The notes below the pieces were generated by a model. It was given only the letters and a program-made list of their open reading frames with translations, was not told where the DNA came from and did no database searches. A stretch of 64,000 bases of DNA from Notospermus geniculatus (taxonomy: Eukaryota > Nemertea > Pilidiophora > Heteronemertea > Lineidae): assembly GCA_002633025.1 (NCBI GenBank), contig NMRB01000123.1, positions 386,815 through 450,814 on the forward strand. The letters are read 5' to 3'. Positions 31,301-44,900 of this stretch are shown here, one piece after another. Made by a program: the position numbers and the translations under genes. Position 1 is the stretch's first letter. Each line of letters opens with the position of its first letter.

Positions 31301-34300
31301 GGGCGATAAGATTATTCTTGAAAGCCAACCTGAATTCTTGTTTCTGAATGGCGAATGCCATTGGAAAGTAGAGTGAGAACACCAGTGCGCAGCAACTGGC
31401 CCAGTCCATGTTGACTCTGGTGGCGTCAGTTAGTTCTTGTTCATTCGTCATGTGGCGCTGGATATCCTCCAAATTAAATGTCATCAGTATGAAAAGTGGA
31501 ACCCAGCATACAAATGCATAAATTATAAGCAGCAATGTCTCGTATGCAGAGGCCAGGGTATTTGCACGGAAGCTGCTTTCATTGATGCCCTGATCTCGCC
31601 GGCCTGATTCTTGTAATTCTTGCCCAAGGTTCCACTCAATCCTGTGAATTCCGTTCACGTTAGTATTTCTCATTTCTGTTGGGCATCTGGGTGCGATTTG
31701 AAGCACGGTCTTCTTCGCGACGTAGCATAACCAACTGTGGAAGAGGACCTGAATAAAAAGGGGGAACAGGACCAGGCATCCTACGAGCCAAAGAAGAATG
31801 TTCGTTTGAAATACAGTGTAAATTTTACATCTCGAATGTGGACCATTCATGAGTATGGTCGACAGGCTGGAGCACAGAACTGCGATCATCCAAACAACAC
31901 ACATACACAAAGCGAGCCGCCAGGTCGTGAAATACGTGCGGTATACTGCCGGTTGACGGACAGCAAAGAATCGTTCAATGGATAAGATAACCATTGTGGA
32001 AATAGCAGACGTCAAAATGAAGACATACGCGGCAATACTGAAGTGACACAATGAAGTATTGTTCAGCAGTTTGGGGAAGAAGAGTTCGGCAATCAAAAAC
32101 GGAACTTCGGCCATTCCTATGAGAAAATTCCCCACTGCAAGATTGACAATGAAGTAGTTTGCAATATTTTGTAACGCAGGTGATTTGCTGACGGACAAGA
32201 TTACGAGAAAGTTACTGACGATCTCTGTTGGCCACATTAGAATCAGAAGGATGGCAAGGACTGTTTCTGAGTTCATCGTTAATGTTGCTTGATGAAGCAT
32301 TGATTCCAGCTGAAATTTATTCCAATAGATGAAGTAGACACAATTTCAAAATTCAGCCGGATATTCAGTTTCCGTGCAGGCCTCGTTCTTGTAAGGTGTT
32401 ACGGTTGATTTTTGTATTTCTTGTTAAAAATGTGGATTCATGTCCCATCTGATGAAGGCCCTACCCTAAAAAACAATAAGCAAAATATAAATCAAATTTG
32501 GTGGTTTCAATGCATGGGTTAAAGCGAACTGGCCGTGCCAGTCAAGGTCAAATGCCGCCATTATGAATCTATTACATTACTCACATCAGGAATTCGTTGC
32601 CTACTAAGAGCATATTTCCACAACTGCTTTGCCTTTGCTTCCTTCGAATAGCATTTAGAACATGGTCAACTGCAAACCGAGGTTCATCTACAGATGTAAT
32701 GTGCTAAAATACGAAATTTGTAATTTTGAAATTGTGAATTTCGTGGGCCAGGAAATTATTCTTTGTGTCAATTTTGACTGCCGTGACTAATTCGCTTTAA
32801 TCCTGTTTTGTGCTCGTGAAAATGAGTGCAGTGTTCTAGAATGTTCATCTTACCTAAAGGACTAAATTCTCCAAGATGTTCAGTGAAAACTCCGAATGTG
32901 TGGCGTCTGCTGTGTGCGATAGAAAATAGGCATGAGCTGGACTAATCATAATAATTATGCTCACTGACAATAAATTTCCTGAAAGTTTAATCCCTCTGCA
33001 GTTAGCCTGTCTTGCTGATCCAGTGTGAGTGGAGATGGATTCTTTACTAGTGCCGACCAGATATCATGACTATCTAACCTGTGGATAGTGATGATAGTGC
33101 TCATCAAAGTGAGCCTCACGCCTAATGTACAGGTGTACACCCTCCTCAGAGATCAGATTCTATACGTCATCAGGTGTGAATCGACAAAATCTTCATGGGA
33201 GGGCATAACCCCTTAACTGGGTAGGACATCATATTACGTCATTATTGCATCTAGGGCATCCCCGGAAACAGCTGCGGATCAAAGTTTGCGTGAGGCGTAA
33301 TAGAAAGCCTTGCAAGGAAATGGCGCATCACAGTGCACAGGACGTTATATTACGCCTGGAACCTTGTGTGTCAAATGCTTTTTTGGCAATTTGTTTTAAG
33401 AAAGAAAAATTAGAACTAAAAAAAATTACACAGTTAAGGGGTTAATATTTGACTTAATGACACTCCAAGGAAACGGTGTTGAAAGATTTGCATCCAAAAT
33501 TTAATACGTTTCAACTTACAAAGTCTACAGACAATGTTTTCAGAAAGATCGAGGCTGCTTTCACTAATCTTCTCAAATTATTTGCTGAGTTGAGGGGACT
33601 TTCCTTACGTCCCTGGACCCTTCATGAAACTACAGGTACTTAAGTCTAAGGGTCGTATGCACCAATAAAGATGATCTTACTCAGGTTGAGCCACAACTTT
33701 TCCATTGTCACATCATACTCTGGTAAACCTGAACAATGGAAAAGTTGTGGCTCAACCTGAGTTCAAGATAATCTTCGTTTGGTGTATACGGCCCTGAGTG
33801 TGACACTTATCATTTGTTCAACACAAAAGATAAGTAGCCTACTGAAGTATGTTTATGAATATGGATAAGTACCGGTACTGAAGTATGTTTATGAAATGGA
33901 CCCTGGCAGTTTTGTGAGAAAACCCCTGTGATGACAGTGACTTCAATATTTCTGAAATAAATTTTAATGGATGGCAAGTTTATACACTGATATACCGGTA
34001 ATGATATATTGTTTATGCTTTTAGAATGGTGTCATGTGGTCGAGACAATGTACGAGTGTGGCGTGTGCGAGACGGAGCACTCAGGTCGGCACCAGTCAAC
34101 CTTGGCGAGTATCACACCATGGAATTCACAGACGTCTGCTTTGAGGCTGGGTATGAAGCAACCAAAGAACCATCTGATCGTTTGCTGTAAGTTTCTGTAT
34201 TACTGAAAACCTTCGCTTTCAGAGCAAGTACAATAGAAAATGCATAAGTCGGATTCAAGTGAACCAGAGAATTTCATCCGACTTAGAGGAAATCCGTCTT

Positions 34301-35910
34301 ATGTAAGTCAGATAAAATCCGAGTTGTGTAAAAGTCAGACAAAAATCCGATTTCTGACTTAAGGAAGGGCAACATGGCCGAGATGGAAATGGATCCAAAG
34401 CACCAGCTGAATAACATACACATGAACTGAAGACGAGTGAGGGCGCAATCTGACTTGTACAAGAGATTTTTAATGGAAATGTATTGGAAGGGACCTGGCC
34501 ATTTCATTCGAGATAGCCGAAAATCTGACTTGTAATGTCCAACTTATGCGCTTAGCCTACGGTATTTTTGATTGGAGTAGAATTTAGAAAAATTGGGACT
34601 TCCCGAAGTAATCCGAGATGGGCGATTTTCTGACTTGTGCGTCTCTGACTTTTTTCTATTGTACTGTGGATCATCCTGCTATGTAGGAAACCTGAAATAC
34701 GCCTCATGCTCCAATGACAGTGATTTAATTTTCAGAATGTTTGGATTAAAGCTGACGAAAAATAAAGTGATAATGCATCTTTTGTGTCGTTCATATAGTT
34801 ATGCCTGCAGCAGAAGTGGCCACATCTTTGAGATCAACTACAAGAAGTTGACTATTCAACATGTCAGGCGACTGCTGCCTGCTACGAAGAAGAAGAACAG
34901 GGACAAGATTACTTTTAATTCTGGTCAGTGGTAGCACCGTACCTGCAAAGATGTATTGTTTTTTTTCTCATTTTTAATACCCATACATGCACATGCAGAA
35001 AACGTACGTGTTCATGTACAAGTGCATGTACTAGTGTGTTATCATACACTGCCCTGTGTACATCATGAGTGTTGAGCAAATGAACGGAACTTCAAAAGTC
35101 TGCTTATTTCTTGCATTTGCCATATTTCAGGTGCTGGGATAGCCCTCAACACCATGGCTATCTCTGAGTCATTCTGTGTTACTGGGTCCGATGATGGGTA
35201 CCTCAGGCTGTGGCCTCTGGATTTTGCCCAGGTTTATCTCGAAGCAGGTGAGCAAAATGATTGATGCCAGATACTGTACGTATCCCAACTACCGGTAAAC
35301 GTATCAAGCAGATCTTATGTCAGAGCTGTGAAACTCTGTGACAAGTTGATAAAACCATATGCTCTTCATTTTTGATCGGAAGCAGTTGTAACTTGTCTCC
35401 ACTGATTCATATTTGTAGTAATTGAGACATTTGGTATTTCAGAGCATGAAGGGCCTGTAACAGCTGTGTCAATCTCTAGAGATGGCCTGAAAATCTTAGC
35501 TGGCACTGTTACGGTTGGTGTTTTGGTTTGTTTCTGTCTCAGTTTAGTAGGCTAAATATGAGAAAAATTTCTCTTTAGTTAATTGTGAGATACTAGATAA
35601 ACTAATGAGACATTTTTGGGATTTGGAAATGAATGACGAATCTTGGATGTTGGAAACTGATAAGAATCTGAGAGAAAATGAAAGCTGAAAAGGACAGTAC
35701 TAATAAGTATCCATGGTTTACTAAACTCCTCCTAATGTTTTAGGGCAACTTGGGCATCCTTGATGTGGCAACCCGAAACTACACAACAATCATGCGGTCC
35801 CACACCGATCATATTTCCTCCGCCTCTGTCGATATCCCCTCAGGAGACACATCGCTACGGTATCCAAGGACCATACAATCAGAGTGTGGGACATAGATAA
35901 CCAACAACAG
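25302..35910 (+). CDS. WDR90: WDR90 exons, first visible block
   Basis: Exons: 25302-25411 (truncated left), 26182-26250, 26356-26466, 27072-27275, 27886-28004, 34025-34186, 34799-34923, 35131-35247, 35443-35513 and 35744-35910. The first reads KEQIITRGG-like sequence ending KKKPSYQ and joins in phase 0 to SLLPDPILQLRRIVGFGG. The 6-kb intron 28005-34024 contains an antisense GPCR gene. The last exon is 167 bp, but phase 0 at both ends requires a multiple of three. Confidence 0.85.
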
Positions 35911-38900
35911 GTAAGGGCAAGAACAATAATTTTGAGCAGACTCAGTGCTCGAAAATTGCATTTTTTTAGCTCTTGTGTGAGCTATAGCCATCACACGTCG
36001 GGTGGCACGTTTCGTGGCTATTTGTCAGGATTGTTCAAATTTGGTGTGATGATGTATCTAGATACCCTGTATGTCTGTGGCGAATTTCGGTCCGATCAGA
36101 CTTCATATGCGGCCACCAGGTGGCTATCTTGGAAAATGAGCGTTGGCCCATAGCTCGTTAACTACTGGAGCTAGAATGTTCTGAACTTGAACAAGTATGT
36201 ATCTTTGTAGCCTTCATGTGTACAGCAAATTTCAGCGTGATCGGACTTCACAGACCGCTGCCAGGCAGCCATTTTTAGCTCACTTGTGAGCTTTTATTGT
36301 CCTGCGGTGTCCGTTGTCCGTCGTTGTCCATTAGCAGGGCACGTTTCGTAACCGCTGGAGCTATTGATCTGAATCTTGGTACATATATACCCCTAGGTCA
36401 GATGACCTATGACGCAAATTCGTCAGATGACCCACGACACCAAGTTTCAGTCCCATTCGACTCTCAGTTTGGCCACCAGGTGGCGGAAACCAAAAACACA
36501 AAAAGTGCAATAACTTCTGAACTAATGACTAGATCATCTCCAAATTTTTATCATAGGTGTAGCTAATAAGGATACATAACATAACGGGTTTTTGATTTGA
36601 CCTAGTTTTCAAGGTCACAGAGGTCAAAGTTTGACAAAAAGTGACGAACCTGCCACAGTTTGTCATTAGCCTTACTTACACTACAAAGAGAGGTCTAGGT
36701 TTTTTCAGGTCTGCACTCATTTGAAGCCCGGGTTTCTCCACCAGAGCACTTACACTACAAATCACATCTGAGGGTCTCTCAATGTAATAACACAATGTAA
36801 CTGCACTTACACCTGAAGTAGAAGCCCGGGCCAAGTCCGGACTTCATCTAGACCCACTCATGACATCTGGGTTTAGGAAGTCAGCACTTTGTAGACCCGG
36901 GCTTCATTACGCCCACCTTTTTAGCTCACCTCTGTGAGGTGAGCTTCTCCCATGGTGTGTCGTCCGTCGTCCGTCGTCGTCGTCCGTCGTCGTCGTTAAC
37001 AGGGGTGGCACGTTTCTAAACCGCTTGGGTTACAAACTTGAAATTTGGTGTACAGGTACCCTATGGTAAAAACTATCTCTGGACCGAAACTTAGCGCTGC
37101 TGCTTGCACACTCTGGCCTGTAGGGGGCGCTTTGTGAAAACCTTCTTTCAGCCGTATCTCCTGAACGCGGTTAGCTAGAACCACGAAACTTTTATGGTGG
37201 GTTCCTCTGATGAGACTTCATCACATAAATCCCGGGTTTTTGATTTGACCTACTTTTCAAGGTCACAGAGGTCAAAGTTCAAAATTCACTGTTTGGTGGC
37301 ACATTTCATTGCTATTTGACATAGAGTGTTGTGATTTGGTGTGAAGATATATCTAGGCACCCTACACGAATGCACCAAATTTCAACCCGATCGGACATCA
37401 AATATGGCCGCCAGGAAGCCATCTTGAAAAATGGACTTTGACCCACATTTTATAAATAGGAGTAGGTAGGATGTTTTAACGTTGTCAAAATATGTATCTA
37501 GGTACCATATAAATATATGGTAAATTTCAGTCAGATTCGACGTCAAATATGGCCGCCAGGGAGCCATCTTGAAAAATGGACTTCGACCCACACCTCATAA
37601 ATAGTGGGAGCTAGGATGCTTTAACCGTGCCTAAATATGTGTCTTGGTACCGTCTACTTATATGCCAAATTTCGGTTCGATTGGACTTCAACATGGCTGC
37701 CAGGCGGCCATCTTGAAAAATTGACTTTGGCCATATCTCATCGGTAGTAAATGTTACGATGTTTCTGCACTAATCCTTCACCATTCAGTGTATCACCAGG
37801 CTACTCACACTTCATACTCTGTCACAGAGGTGAGCACAATGGCCCTGGCCATTTCATTTTTTGTAGTGTAAGCAGGAGAAGTGCGGACTTTGTTTGTAGT
37901 GTAAGTACGGCTATTATTTCACCGAGTGACTTCATATCTTGCATAAACATGCATTGGAGGGGTACCTTAAAAAATACCAAGTTTTGGCCCGATTGGACAT
38001 CCAGTATGGCCGCCAGGTGGCATAACCTGAAAATCAAGTACCGTATTTTTCGGACTATAAGGCGCTGCCTTTTTCCTTGAGACAGGTCTAAAATTGGGGG
38101 TGCACCTTATAGGGTGGTGCGCCTTATCTGCGGATCCAGTCTGACAATTTGATCAGAAGTGTCAAGACACTGACGAACCCAAGCATTCAAGCATGCATGG
38201 ATGCATGCAAGCCAAAGTCATTGTCACAGTGCTGGTTGACAGATGAGTCAAAGTGCTGTAACTCAGGAACGCCTTAACCCAAAGTGCTCCAATGTGCTAT
38301 GTGGCCCCTGCAGATGACCTTTATGTCCATGTGAAGTTTCGGCCCGATAGGGCATCCAATATGGCCACCAGGTGGCGTAACCCGAAAATCATCCAAGTCC
38401 TACCTGGGAATGACTTGACCCAGATTGCTCATAACTGATATGTACCTCCCTCTGTCATTAGACTATTATGTCCAACCCAGTGAGCACATGGTCCATGGAC
38501 CATTTCATTAAACCACATTAGAATCATCCTTGTAGTAACGTTGACTGTCAACATTTCTGTTTGTTTTGTTTTCTTGCAAGATTAATAGGTTGTCTGTCCT
38601 AAATGTGCAACCATAAGACCATGAAAATCAAGCATTACAAGAAATTTAATTTGGAAGCTATCCTGCTCTTTGATATTAAGTAAATTATCTCGATATCTTT
38701 GATCGATGAATTTTTGGGAAGGTCTGACTGTTAAGTTGGGCTTGATGTAGAAACATGTAGTACAGTGTGCCTGCTCCTCATAAGCAGTGTCCATTCTCAT
38801 TCTCGGGTTGACTCATACCTTCTTGCACATGCACACACTGTGCACATTGGGTCGTATTCATAAAGCAGTTGTATCTTTAGAACTGTCTTAGGCCAGTTCT

Positions 38901-41900
38901 AAGTATCGTCAACCACTGTACTTGGAACCGGCCTAATGCGGATGTCAGGTCACACTGCGATTGCCTGCGCTACGACGGAACAGTCGGCATCAAGTGTCGC
39001 AAGCACGGTCAGGTCACAAAAACGAAAATGTGTACGATCATCGTGGAACAAGCAGCATCACTCGCGCAGGGAATCGTAACCGTGTTCAGGTCACCTGCGA
39101 ATGGATTACGCCCGTCGGGATGACACAGAAGTTGAATAGGTTCAACTTGCGGATGTCAGGTCGGCCTTGCGATAGCACAGAACAGGCGCAGGCTGACTTT
39201 TCTGGATCACTTTGCGTCTGAGGCACGACAGCGTGGAACAAATCAGTCGCCGATATGGTGCGACATGACTGCAGTTGCGACTCACTTGCGACGATCGGGA
39301 TCAGTCGCCGACCAACAAGATCACAGATCGCAAGAGTTCAACATGTTGAACTTTTGCGCCACGACGAATCATGATCCCGACGGGCGTAATCCAGTCGCAG
39401 TCGACCTGACTTGAGATACGACGTCGTGCGATTATCCAAAACAATGAGCGAGCGGTCACGTGCCAGTAACTGACAAATCAGCGCGAGGTAAAAATGAAAT
39501 GCGGTACCTACCGATAGCATGGAAGGTGCCATCTTGAACAAGTAACATGATCACAAGTCACATGACTTTTATGACTTCACTGCGCTACGATCTAGTCGCA
39601 GGTGACCTGAACACGGTTACGATTCGCTGCGCGCAGATGCCGCCTGTTCCAGGATGATCGTACGCATTTTTCGTTTTTGTGACCTGACCCTGCTTGCGAT
39701 CCAGCTGATGCCGACGACTGTTCCGTCGTGGCGCAGGCAATCGCAGCGTGACCTGACATCCGCACGATCTTTTTGATCGGCGACTGATCCCGCAAGTGAG
39801 ACGCAACTGCAGTCATGTCACACCATATCGGCGACTGATTTGTAGAAAAGTCAGCGTGCGCCTGTTCTGTGCCATCGCAAGGTCGACCTGACATCCGCAT
39901 TACTCCCCCATCTTCCCCATTCGGCCAGCGATCTTGTTGGTAGGCTCCCTGTGTTTTCTCTTATTCATAGTATTATTACGCAAGTCGAAGGCCTAAGTCT
40001 ATGACAAACACAAATCATGTCCTTGTCAGCTAGCTCGTTGGCGGAGTGGATACACTGGTGGATTATAAATCAGAAGGTCGACGGTTCGAATCCCGTCTAA
40101 ATGACTATATTTTATTTCTTTGAGTAGTGTAGGAGGTATCCGGAGATGTCGACAGCTCTGATGCCCGGAGACAAATAAGGTGGCGCCCTCCTGGCCTCGT
40201 TGGGTCTATCATGTTCTGGGACTTCGTTTGAGGCGTTTGCAGGGCGTTAGCATTTCTCTTTCTCGTCGCATGGGGGCTTTTCGTTCATGCAGTTCAGCTT
40301 TAAGTCGATCTATAGTCATTGGGTTTCCCCCACACAAGCGCATTCCAAGCGACCATTGGCGTGTAACTGAATGAATCATAATGAATAATAATTGTTTCTA
40401 CTCTGTTCACCGATTTTAGGCCGCGTTAGCGCTCGAGTACATGTAGATTTTATTGTTGTCAGTCAATGAGGAACCGGACGAACTAACGTCACGACGTGGC
40501 GCTGCGATCGTTGAGACCGAAGTTTCTTTTTTCAACGTGATTTCCAGTCATTTCCATTAACTTCTGGCGTGAAATCAACCCTATTTTTTCGGTCGCATGA
40601 CATTAAAATTTACACCATCTTGTCGCGGATGAAAATTTCTAAAATTCCACGGCGAGCTCAACGGAGCTGACGCAGCGTCATGATGCGATTTAGTTTCACG
40701 AACTGACGCCACGTGCCTCCACGGAGCACAGCTGATCGCACTTCGAACAGCCTTCCGTCTGCTGCAGCCAGCTACTAGTTCTAACGATAGAACCGTTTTA
40801 TGAATACGACCCATTGGGTCCCTGTTGGAACCAAAATAGGCCGGTTCCAAGTGTGCTTCACCACACACAGTGGGTTTGAAATGGGTTTAAGAGCAAAAAA
40901 GTTGCCCACAAATCAAACCTGTACCATCTGTATGGTCCTGGGAATGTTTTGATGCAAAAATGAAAAAAGTCTGTTGGGAATTTTTTGAGAAAATTGCATT
41001 TTTCTGAAATTCCAATGTCAGAATTTGAGAAATGGATAATAAAAAAGGGTTAAACGCACATTTTTAGCTCACTGGGGTGAGCTATTACGATGGTGCAGCG
41101 TCCGTTGTCCGCCGTCGTCGTCGTCCGTTAGCAGGGCACGTTTCGTAACTGCTGGAGCTATTGATCTGAAACTTGGTACATATATACCCCTAGGTCAGAT
41201 GACCCACGACACCAAGTTTCGGTCCCATTCAACTCTCAGTTTGGCCACCAGGTGGTGGAAACCAAAAACACATAAAGTGCAATAACTCCTGAACTAATGA
41301 CTAGATCATCTCCAAATTTTTATCATAGGTGTAGCTAATAAGGATACATAACATATATAACGGGTTTTTGATTTGACCTACTTTTCAAGGTCACAGAGGT
41401 CAAAGTTCGACAAAAGTGACAAACCTGCCACAGTTTGTCATTATTTCACTGAGCAACTTCATATCTTGCATAAACGTGCATTGGTGGGGTACCTTAAAAA
41501 TACCAAGTTTCGGCCCGATTGGACATCCAATATGGAAGACGACCGCCACAAAATCCCTAATTTTCGTGTTATTTTCGGCGATATTGTATCCATTCATATA
41601 TGATTACTTACTACGGATATCTTTCGTGTAAACAGTACCGCTAAGCACAACTAACACGGCGTGTTCACGCAATGGGAGACAAAAATGCATATTCCTGAAA
41701 AATCCTCTCTGAGGCATTCTACTCGCTGGTTCGACAAAGTAATTCGCTGGCTACGCCATTTTTCGCCTAGCGGCGAGCCCAGGAACCATTGCGTCTAGAT
41801 GACCTTTACATGCATGTCAAATTTCAGCCTGATTTGACTTCAAACATGGCCACCAGGTGGCGTATTAACCCAAAAATCATCAAAATGCTGTAACTCAGGA

Positions 41901-44900
41901 ACGCCTTAACCCAATGCGCTCCAATGTGCTATGTGGCCCCCTGCAGATGACCTTTATGTGCATGTGAAGTTCCAGCCCGATCGGACATCCAATATGGCCG
42001 CCAGGTGGCATAACCCAAAAATCATCAAAGTCTTTTCTGGGAATGACTTGACCCAGATTGCTCATAACTGATATGGACATGTACCTCCCTCTGTCATTAG
42101 ACTATTATGTCCAACCCAGTGAGCACATGGTCCATGGACCATTTCATTTTCGTACTGGAATCTTCTTTCTTCTTCTTCAGTTATTTGACTTCACTGCCCC
42201 AAAGGAGTGTCCCTGTGCCATAACCTATCACCCCTCCCAACAGATATTTGCATGTGGTTTTGAGAGTGGCTGTGTCAGGGTATTTAATGTGGGAACCACC
42301 AGCATGATTGCTGAATACCAGTAAGTGTGACTATAGGGCCAACCAAGCCAAAAAACCACATTCAGATTTGATCCCGTCGAGCCGCATTCTGGACCAGATG
42401 TGTTCCAACTTTTTGGGTAGCGTTTACACACACACATCTGGTCGTGTGTGATCCAATGCAGTCGAATGTGGATTTGGGACCAGCAAAATTGGTGGTTCAG
42501 TTTAAATCCACATTGGACCACATTGGGTAGTGTTTACACGCAAGAGTTTTGAACAACAATCAGATTCGATCGGATCGCATGTGGATTTTTGCCTGTCGTC
42601 TAAACGGCCCTAATGACATTGACTCTGTGTGGTCTGTATTATCTTTTCAATAACTGAGTGTCTGCTTGTTTCACATAATTTACCAAATCTGCTAGGCCAC
42701 AGTCATTTACTATTGTAAGACACTTTCATTATTTCAGACAACATCGTGGACGTGTGACGGGTCTTGCCTATACCCCCAATGGAGAGTTCCTTTTCAGCTC
42801 AGGCTCCCTGGGTATTTTGGCCCTCTACGATGCCTCCAGTGATAAATACACATTGTTGAGAGTACTCGGGAATACGGTAGCCCGTGGTGATCAGTTCGCC
42901 CCAGATGCATTGACTGTTAGTCCGGATGGAAACACTGTAGCCTTTGTTGGCCCTACTGAGTTCACAATCAGTGTGGTGAATGCAAGATCCCTTGATGAGG
43001 TATGTTATAAAGTCCAACAACATCTAAGCGCAACCCAATGGAATGCAAAAGTTAGGAAATTGATAGTTGGATTTTCTATTTCCTTTAATCACACGCGACT
43101 CTTGAATAACCGGTGCACAGCGCAACAATCAGGGAATGACCACAAATGGTCAACAGGCATGATTAAACCCCCACTGTATTGAATTTTACGATATTTTCAA
43201 AATGTTAGGAGAGTGCATGCAAACAGACATTTCATAGCCTCGTGAAGGTCCCCAAAATGCTTGCCTGATACATACTTCATAGAATCAAGGCCTAGTTTTC
43301 AGCACACATTGAAAAAACTGCAGGGAGAGCTCTAATGTATTCAGACAGAGCGTAGTACATTTTACACTACGCTGACGTCGTGCACTGACGTCGAGAATCG
43401 CGGCGATGATTTGCGTTTTTCATATTCAATACAGTGGGTCTTTAAAAACTGTAAAGCTCTGCCACATTACATGACTTCTGCATTCCATTGGGTCGCGCTT
43501 AGATGTTGCCGGACTACATGTATACCATAATGTATTCCCTTTATACAACAGGCCCTTCATAGATCCTTGGCTTTTTTGGTGTCGAATGAACATGCCCCCT
43601 CAAAAGTGGCATTTGTCGTGCTTCCCTCATATTCACGGGAACTTTTTTTGCACTAACCTGTAGAAAAAGCCAGTGGCTGATAAAAAGCCATGTCAGGTCA
43701 GGTCATCACATTGGCATATTTCAATCCGCTTAGCATTTTTCCCAACGAATGATGTCTATTATACAACACCCTACTTTTCCAGATACTACGAGTTGATATC
43801 AGTACTATCAACCCATCCGAAGGAGGTGGTGTGGACACGGCACGGCGGGTCTGCTTTGCCCCAGCAAATATGAGACACTTGCTGGTTACTACATCCAGTA
43901 ACAAGCTGCTGAAGCTTGACTCTAGGTCAGGCCGCCTTCTTGCTGAGGTATGTTATCGTCATAAGCAGGGTTCTGCCCAGGACTGAACGAGTGCCAGTGG
44001 GAACAGGGGGTGTGGGGCCCTCCCCGAGAAAAATTTGAAATCTAGACTTGCTGAAATGCGATTTCCTGGCACCTGAGAGTCGAAATAATGAGCTCATTTG
44101 GCATCAAAATGACCCCGATCCACTCTATTGCAATGAGGCAGCCCACCGTTGTCGTTAATCAGAACTGTGTCAGGAAGCCCCTCTGGGAAGCACATTTGGT
44201 GAATGGGAACAGAAAGGAAATTCGGAAGTGTGCATGGCTGGCATCTCTCATGGCACACTTCATTCGTTCTGATGGTCGGAAAATACTCTTAGGCCGAGTG
44301 CCGGTCGGCATTTCTGCGTCCTGGACGGGGCCGTCCAACGCCAACCAGCAGTGGCAGAACCCTGCATAATAAGGGATGGTTTGCTTGCTGTTCATGACTT
44401 GATGCAAGCTCCAAGGATACGCAGTTCCGAATGTTGAGAGTGCGTTGGCGCAGTAGTTGGTCATCCGACAAGAGACTGGGAGGTCACGATGTCTTCATTA
44501 CCTTTGCAGATCAACAATATTCAGAGGACTGAGTGCACTGCTCTTGCCGTCACCAGTGATGGCAAACATTTGGCAACTGCTGGTGACCGTGTCATCAAGA
44601 TATGGGATTACCACATGAGATTGGACCTCAACTTCCAGGTAGTTGCCTGTCTTTTCAAATTTTCGACCCCAACCGGGGTCTTCCTCAGGCACTTTCTAGT
44701 AGAGATCCCAGAAGTGAATGGATCTCTACTAGAAAGTGCCCGAGGAAGACCCCGGTTGGGGTCAGAAATTTGCGAAATTCGGAGACGACTTTACTTGTAC
44801 TATCATTTTGTGTGTCGTTTGTTGTGCTTTATGTTGGATACCTTTCTTTTCAAAGTTTCCAGTTTTCTAAGCAACATGTATTGCCCTCTGATAAATAATG

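Larger units (their letters stand above)
38849..40812. mobile_element. 1.96-kb TIR element with ATT target duplication and nested insertions
   Basis: GGGTCGTATTCATAAA and its exact reverse complement are flanked by ATT (38846-38848 and 40813-40815). Inside are a foldback (38934-39903), a tRNA-like SINE (40027-40112) and a piece of the 30770-31160 repeat (40455-40730). No transposase is seen. A 3-bp duplication is compatible with PIF/Harbinger-like insertion. Confidence 0.7.

Noticed and set aside
40027-40112. Possible functional tRNA
   Set aside because: Both promoter boxes are present, but the acceptor stem does not pair and the sequence sits inside a transposable element, so it is listed as a SINE head.
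44088-44464. Open frames on both strands of about 95-100 residues
   Set aside because: They lie within a hAT-like MITE that is missing from the other WDR90 copy and show no protein family features.
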